NCBI GenBank assembly: GCA_024811115.1 | Contig: JAKOGH010000740.1 | Span: 372,001 to 436,000, forward strand | DNA: 64,000 nucleotides | Reading direction: 5' to 3' | Source of the DNA: Terana coerulea | Lineage: Eukaryota; Basidiomycota; Agaricomycetes; Polyporales; Phanerochaetaceae | Part shown: positions 59,774 through 64,000 of the stretch, in pieces | How the letters are laid out: every line of letters begins with the position of its first letter | Position numbering within the stretch: position 1 is the stretch's first letter | Notes under the pieces: model-generated | The model's input: the letters and a program-made list of their open reading frames with translations, nothing else | Databases searched by the model: none | What the model was told of the DNA's origin: nothing | Made by a program: the position numbers and the translations under genes

Positions 59774-62491
59774 GTGCCGGTTAACGCGGTAGGGGACTGC
59801 TTAAAGCACGCTCCGCCGAGAACGCTCAGACGCACTTGTCGACGCAAAATTTGGGATCTGCAACACAAACTTGAAGCCTTGTGCGTGGGCGGTGTCTTCG
59901 ACATGGTGACTGCCGACGAGGTGTATACCCTCGATGCTGCAGTATCCACCCATGCTCATGGCTACACCGTGCTCAGGCTAGCGTCGCCGGTCCGGCTCCA
60001 TCGCTCATACCGAGCATCTCAGGTCGCGCCTTCCTTCGGCGTAAAGAAGTCATGGATAGCCGCAGGCGACTGAACGAAGGCGAAACGATTACTGCGTTCG
60101 ATGCACTGTGCTGTGCTCCTTTCCCAGACACAAATGACGAAGTGTGGATCTCCAGCCCCAATATGCACTTTGTTCCCGAAACACACTGTCCGTCTGCGAA
60201 CGGGATCCTCGGTTATTACGATGATGGTATGCTTGGCAAGTACGAATTTGCGAAGTGGCCGCAGCCGTACTACGCGCGCGAGCCCCACACCATGGCCATT
60301 CCCACAAATCTGGATCTTCGCCAATGGCCTCTAGAGGTCGAGAAATATGGGACAGGTCCTCATACCATCAGTCCGATGGAACCTCCCTACCACGGCCTCT
60401 TCGCAGACCTCAGCATTCCCTGGATTACGATGACCCAACATGACTACTTCGCTATAACCGCTACCTCGCTCGTGCCTCAGAGGCAACTCGTCACCGTCTC
60501 TCTAAAGCATCTTGCTCGTTTCAACGATGCCGTGAAAGAAGTCGACATTCTCGCGGGGGATGTGGCCGATGCTATGACCGGAGGAGTGGGCGAGGAGATG
60601 CCTGAGCATATTCGGTACATTTCGCGAGCATTCTAGGTCACGCAGTACAGCCGAGTCAATAAATTGAGGCGTGCGTTCAACATTCTGTTCTACCTACCGA
60701 AGCCGCCGTTTGAGGTCACCATGTGGCTTCGCGAATTTCAGCGGCTCCTTCTTGATATTCGGGGTTGGATCTATTACATCAAGGTAGTCCAGCCTCGGCT
60801 GCAGAACCCAGCCTTTAATACCCCGTTCCCCGTCCTTCCTGTCCGAGGTGTCTTCACGACCAGTCCCAGCCTTGCGCAGGAGCTGTTTCGGGTTGGCGTT
60901 CCAGTGTGGTATATCCGAGAGCTGCGGACGTTCACCGGCAGTACGCTCATCAACCGAGTGAAGACGTTCGTATCAACAGCAGTCCACTTCAGTGCTCACA
61001 AGGATGTCGTATATGTTGCTACCAAGGTGTTGAGTCAGCGCGGGCCAGCGACACGAGCTCATCGACGCGTTTCTTGGGTGCAGGCCAAATTCAGGAGAGA
61101 GCACGTAGCTTGTTTCTACTGAATATGCTACTGTTACGACCCATGAAGGCATACAATCCTGCAAATTGCGCTGCAAGTGTCTCCACCCCGTCCTTCGCAC
61201 CTAAGGTCATGGCCCCGCTCGTCAATGAAGTGGCCAGAGGTATGTTCGCTGGGCAAATTACTCGCTTATGATTCTGACCTGTACATAAATCATTCCCATG
61301 CTCGCTCGCGCTCTTCGCTGGATAATAGTCCTGTGGTAGATTCTTCAGATCATATTGTCAAGCAATTCTTCTATTCTGGTGTGTTCGCTAGCCACACAAT
61401 TTACTCGCAGCATCATGCTGACGTTTTCATGGCGGATGGGAAGGAGGATCCTGCCGCGGCACCCTCATTGATATACAATGATGTGGATGAGGAAATAGAT
61501 GCAATTGCTAGAGAACTTAGTAGAATGGACCTGGCGAAGACCGTATCTGTCACTCGACCTAAAGGACAGCTGCGTGGCGAAAAGGATGCTCAAACTCCTG
61601 GATGGGCACTAGGAGCTCAATGGGAGAGCATATCTCGTCTCGAGCAGGAAATGATCGCCACATTCCGAGACGACACGTCTCATAGTCTTGGATATCACCT
61701 GCCCCCTCCGCGCCTATTCTATGCTGGCACGTTCGAATCCGGAATCCTCATCCAAAAGGTTCATAACTGGCTGAGGATGCGGAGCTGGTGCTTCGAAGGA
61801 GGTGCTACATCCTCCAGAGAATAGCGAGATTCTCATGACCACCTACCAATGGCGCATTGCTCTGGAGGGGCGATCTTTTGTCGCCGTACTCGCACATTAA
61901 GGCCACGACAACAGCACCACAAGCCGATATTGACCGGTTGCCTCTCGAGCCTCACGGAACCAAGCGACGTCGTATCGCCGAGTATCCGACATCGTCTGTG
62001 AAGAAGAATGTGAAGAAGAATTCAGAAATGACCCAACGTAGGCGTGTTGCTGCCAGAATTGAGATCAACGTCCGCTTTGGCGTGCACGCGGGGTTTCCCC
62101 GCTCGAGCCAGAGCATCAGGTTACGTGGGGAGGCACAACGATTACTTCGAAAGAGATTGCTTCTCGTATGGGAGCCGGCCTCTTGCATGAAGTTGTATGG
62201 GAACTATCGATAACGAATTTTCGTCTCGAGCTATTGGAGCTGGATCGCATAATATTACCGGCCGTCTACGACGATGCACGACCGGCATTGGCCGCACGGC
62301 GGGAGAACATGATCTGCTCTAGTATATGGAGGGGTGGCTGTGTCATCCCAGCCTGGGAGGACGATCCCAATTGCGATCCGTTGTCATCCGGCTGCTGGAC
62401 TGAACGTACTGAAACAATCAAGCAGCTCGCGCACGTGATCTCTTTTTGGCCGAGAGGTGAAAATTCCGAACGTTCGACCCGCAGTGCGTGA
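59774..62491 (+). pseudogene. broken member of a repetitive Agaricomycete hypothetical-protein family
   Basis: Coding-like sequence on the plus strand spans 2.7 kb but cannot be read as one intact gene. From about 60086 a frame reads through FDALCCAPFPDTNDEVWISS and PYHGLFADLSIPWITMTQHD to an in-frame TAG at 60634-60636. The same frame continues beyond the stop with LRRAFNILFYLPKPPFEVTM, WLREFQRLLLDIRGWIYYIK, LPVRGVFTTSPSLAQELFRV and GVPVWYIRELRTFTGSTLIN. Near 61040 the coding signal changes frame. Later blocks include VHNWLRMRSWCFEGG, TWGGTTITSKEIASRMGAGL and ELDRIILPAVYDDA with WEDDPNCDPLS. I recall similar proteins in large copy numbers in mushroom genomes, without known function; that is memory, not a search. 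The internal stop and at least one unexplained frame change suggest decay, though one sequence error could account for each. Confidence 0.55.
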
Positions 62492-63101
62492 GGCATGGAG
62501 ATGCTTTCCGTGACTTTGAGTACAGCGTACTTCTCTTCTATGCTAGAACACACAATCAGCATAGGGGACGGCGACCAACCCTCCCAATCATACAACCGGA
62601 GACTATTGCTTCTCGTAGTCGCAAAGCCAAGCCGCAGCACAGTTGTGACTAGCTTTACCCAATGACGGATGTATTCAAGTTTGTCAGGACTCATCATGTG
62701 AATTAATTGTGGATGTTACTCTCAAAAGCTTCAAGCATCTCAGGAAGAGTTTTGGCAGATGCATAACACAGACTTGTGAGCTAAGTATAAGTGTATTTAA
62801 GTAAACTCTAAGACAGCCTCTTGTCGAGGAAGGGGCGACCGATGGTACCGGAAACGATCCTTCTGACTTGTGTGGCGTGACGCCCGCTGCATCTTTGGTA
62901 TGGCGCTTCCCGTTCGGCATCCGCCGAACGTGGTTGACTTGGGCGTTCACGGCAGCCCGCCTCAAGCCAGCCTCACTCGACATGGTTTACATTTAATTCC
63001 CTCTTCCCAGACTTGTACGCCTGCCTAGTGCAGTCAGACATAAGATCTCATACCCTCGAGCTTCCTATTCTGCATTTCCTTCGCATCCTATCATTGCATT
63101 C
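62492..63101. other. intergenic upstream of the RNase III gene
   Basis: 610 bases with only short frames on both strands. A CT-rich patch (63055-63100) precedes the RNase III ATG. Nothing else recognised. Confidence 0.4.
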
Positions 63102-64000
63102 ATGCCCACATCGTCTACTCTCACTAATTACCCCAGCGGCATGCTGACAGGGCTCCAAGACCACTTCAATCACCACAAGCATCGTCCGAAAATACGCGAC
63201 ATACCTAAGCTCGACGACAGTCTTCTCAAGCAGGCTAGGAATTGCGTACCGCGGTCGGAGAGGAATAACGACCTCCTCGAGTTCATTGGAGATCGCGCCG
63301 TCGAACCTCCTCTGCGCTATCCTGGTCGAAGATAGTAAGCTAAGCAATGCTCATCACCAAGTACGTTTAAATTCAATAGTAAGCGGGATGTCGTGGAAAA
63401 CTGACGCAAGAGCATTAAGACCGTCTCACGACTCTTGTCCAACAACGATACCTTCAGCCGCATCGCACATTGTCTTCACTTGCATCGACATGCCGAGCTC
63501 ACAGCACAAGAACAGAAGGCCGTTGATGACTGGGACCCGTTCAAGCCGGTCAGACCTCCCAAGGTTTTGGCTGACTTGTTTGAGGCGTACGCTGGCGCCG
63601 TCCTCATCCAATATGGCTGGAAGAGGCTGCGAATCTGGCTGGAACCCGTTCTCAAGCCCGTCATCATGATTGCCACTTCTGACTATTGGGCTAGGAACAC
63701 GGGAGAAGATATATTTTGTCGTTTGGATTCCTCAAACGGAGAGGCTCCCCCTCCGGAAACTGCGAACGAGGGTCTGCTGTTGGATTGGATTGAGTGGAAG
63801 CGAGGGAGGTTGAAGACTAAACAGGACGAAGCGATGCGCTTACTGCCCGCAGACATTGTTTACCACTTTGGCGCAGATGGACGTCTGCAGCAGCCAGACT
63901 CTGACCGAGTCGAGATTGCAGATCATCTGATAAAGCTTTGGATTTGCCAAGTCGTTATGAGGCTTAAGCCCGAGTATCTTACAGCGAAGGCAAGAGCCGC
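63102..64000 (+). CDS. ribonuclease III domain protein (5' part, runs off the window)
   Basis: Exon 1 is 63102-63360 and exon 2 runs from 63411 past the window edge. The RNase III signature is visible: RNNDLLEFIGDRAVNLLCAI, then VSRLLSNNDTFSRIAHCLHL and the second acidic cluster in DWDPFKPVRPPKVLADLFEA with YAGAVLIQYGWKRL. These supply the acidic metal-binding residues of the nuclease fold that cleaves double-stranded RNA. The frame breaks near 63299-63305, directly after GDRAV: as written it would read EPPLRYPGRR and stop; removing one base gives NLLCAILVEDSKLSNAHHQ, which leads in phase to a GTACGT donor at 63361. About 85 residues precede and include the first motif, so there is no helicase/PAZ in front and this is not a Dicer N-terminus. 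Whether a dsRNA-binding domain follows cannot be seen. Confidence 0.85.

Overview
The window is nuclear DNA from a filamentous basidiomycete, most likely an Agaricomycete. Almost every gene is broken by many short GT-AG introns of about 47-90 bp, several exons are only 10-20 nt, and coding GC is high. Gene content agrees: DUF6534 membrane proteins, a KNH-like GPI-anchored protein, a Cdc4 with a poly-Thr N-terminus, and a SNF5 with a GATA-type finger. Species cannot be named from this sequence.

Layout. 0-15 kb: the 3' end of an unknown gene; a WH1-only (WASP-like) protein (-); the tRNA m5C methyltransferase Trm4 (+) with a decayed copy of its 3' end 1 kb downstream; a Zn2Cys6 transcription factor (+); a triose-phosphate-transporter-family membrane protein (-); splicing factor Syf2 (-). 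15-25 kb: an uncharacterised protein, a secreted GPI-anchored protein, a MoaB/CinA-like molybdopterin-binding-domain protein with a mitochondrial-type leader (all +), then a RING E3 ligase and the SCF receptor Cdc4 (both -). 25-37 kb: a putative membrane protein, a 3 kb gene-poor stretch, the SWI/SNF subunit Snf5 (+), then a divergent pair of tiny genes, OST4 (-) and QCR8 (+). 38-43 kb: two tandem DUF6534 paralogues. 43-58 kb: Vps15 (+), an HSP20 heat-shock protein (-) with a recognisable heat-shock promoter, CstF-64/Rna15 (+), threonyl-tRNA synthetase (-) and an M20 amidohydrolase (-). 58-59.3 kb: a Mutator-like TIR element whose left TIR is itself interrupted by a hAT-type MITE. 59.7-64 kb: a broken member of what looks like a repetitive fungal gene family, and the 5' part of an RNase III gene running off the edge.

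Most genes are unrelated housekeeping genes (RNA processing and modification, translation, vesicle/PI3P signalling, ubiquitin ligases, chromatin, respiration, glycosylation), so there is no operon-like logic. The most distinctive biology is the nested transposon at 57,989-59,327, with both target-site duplications visible. A second, practical message is that at least a dozen conserved genes carry single-base frame breaks, mostly in homopolymer or GC-rich runs. That points to assembly indels rather than pseudogenes, and exon models here should be corrected for it.
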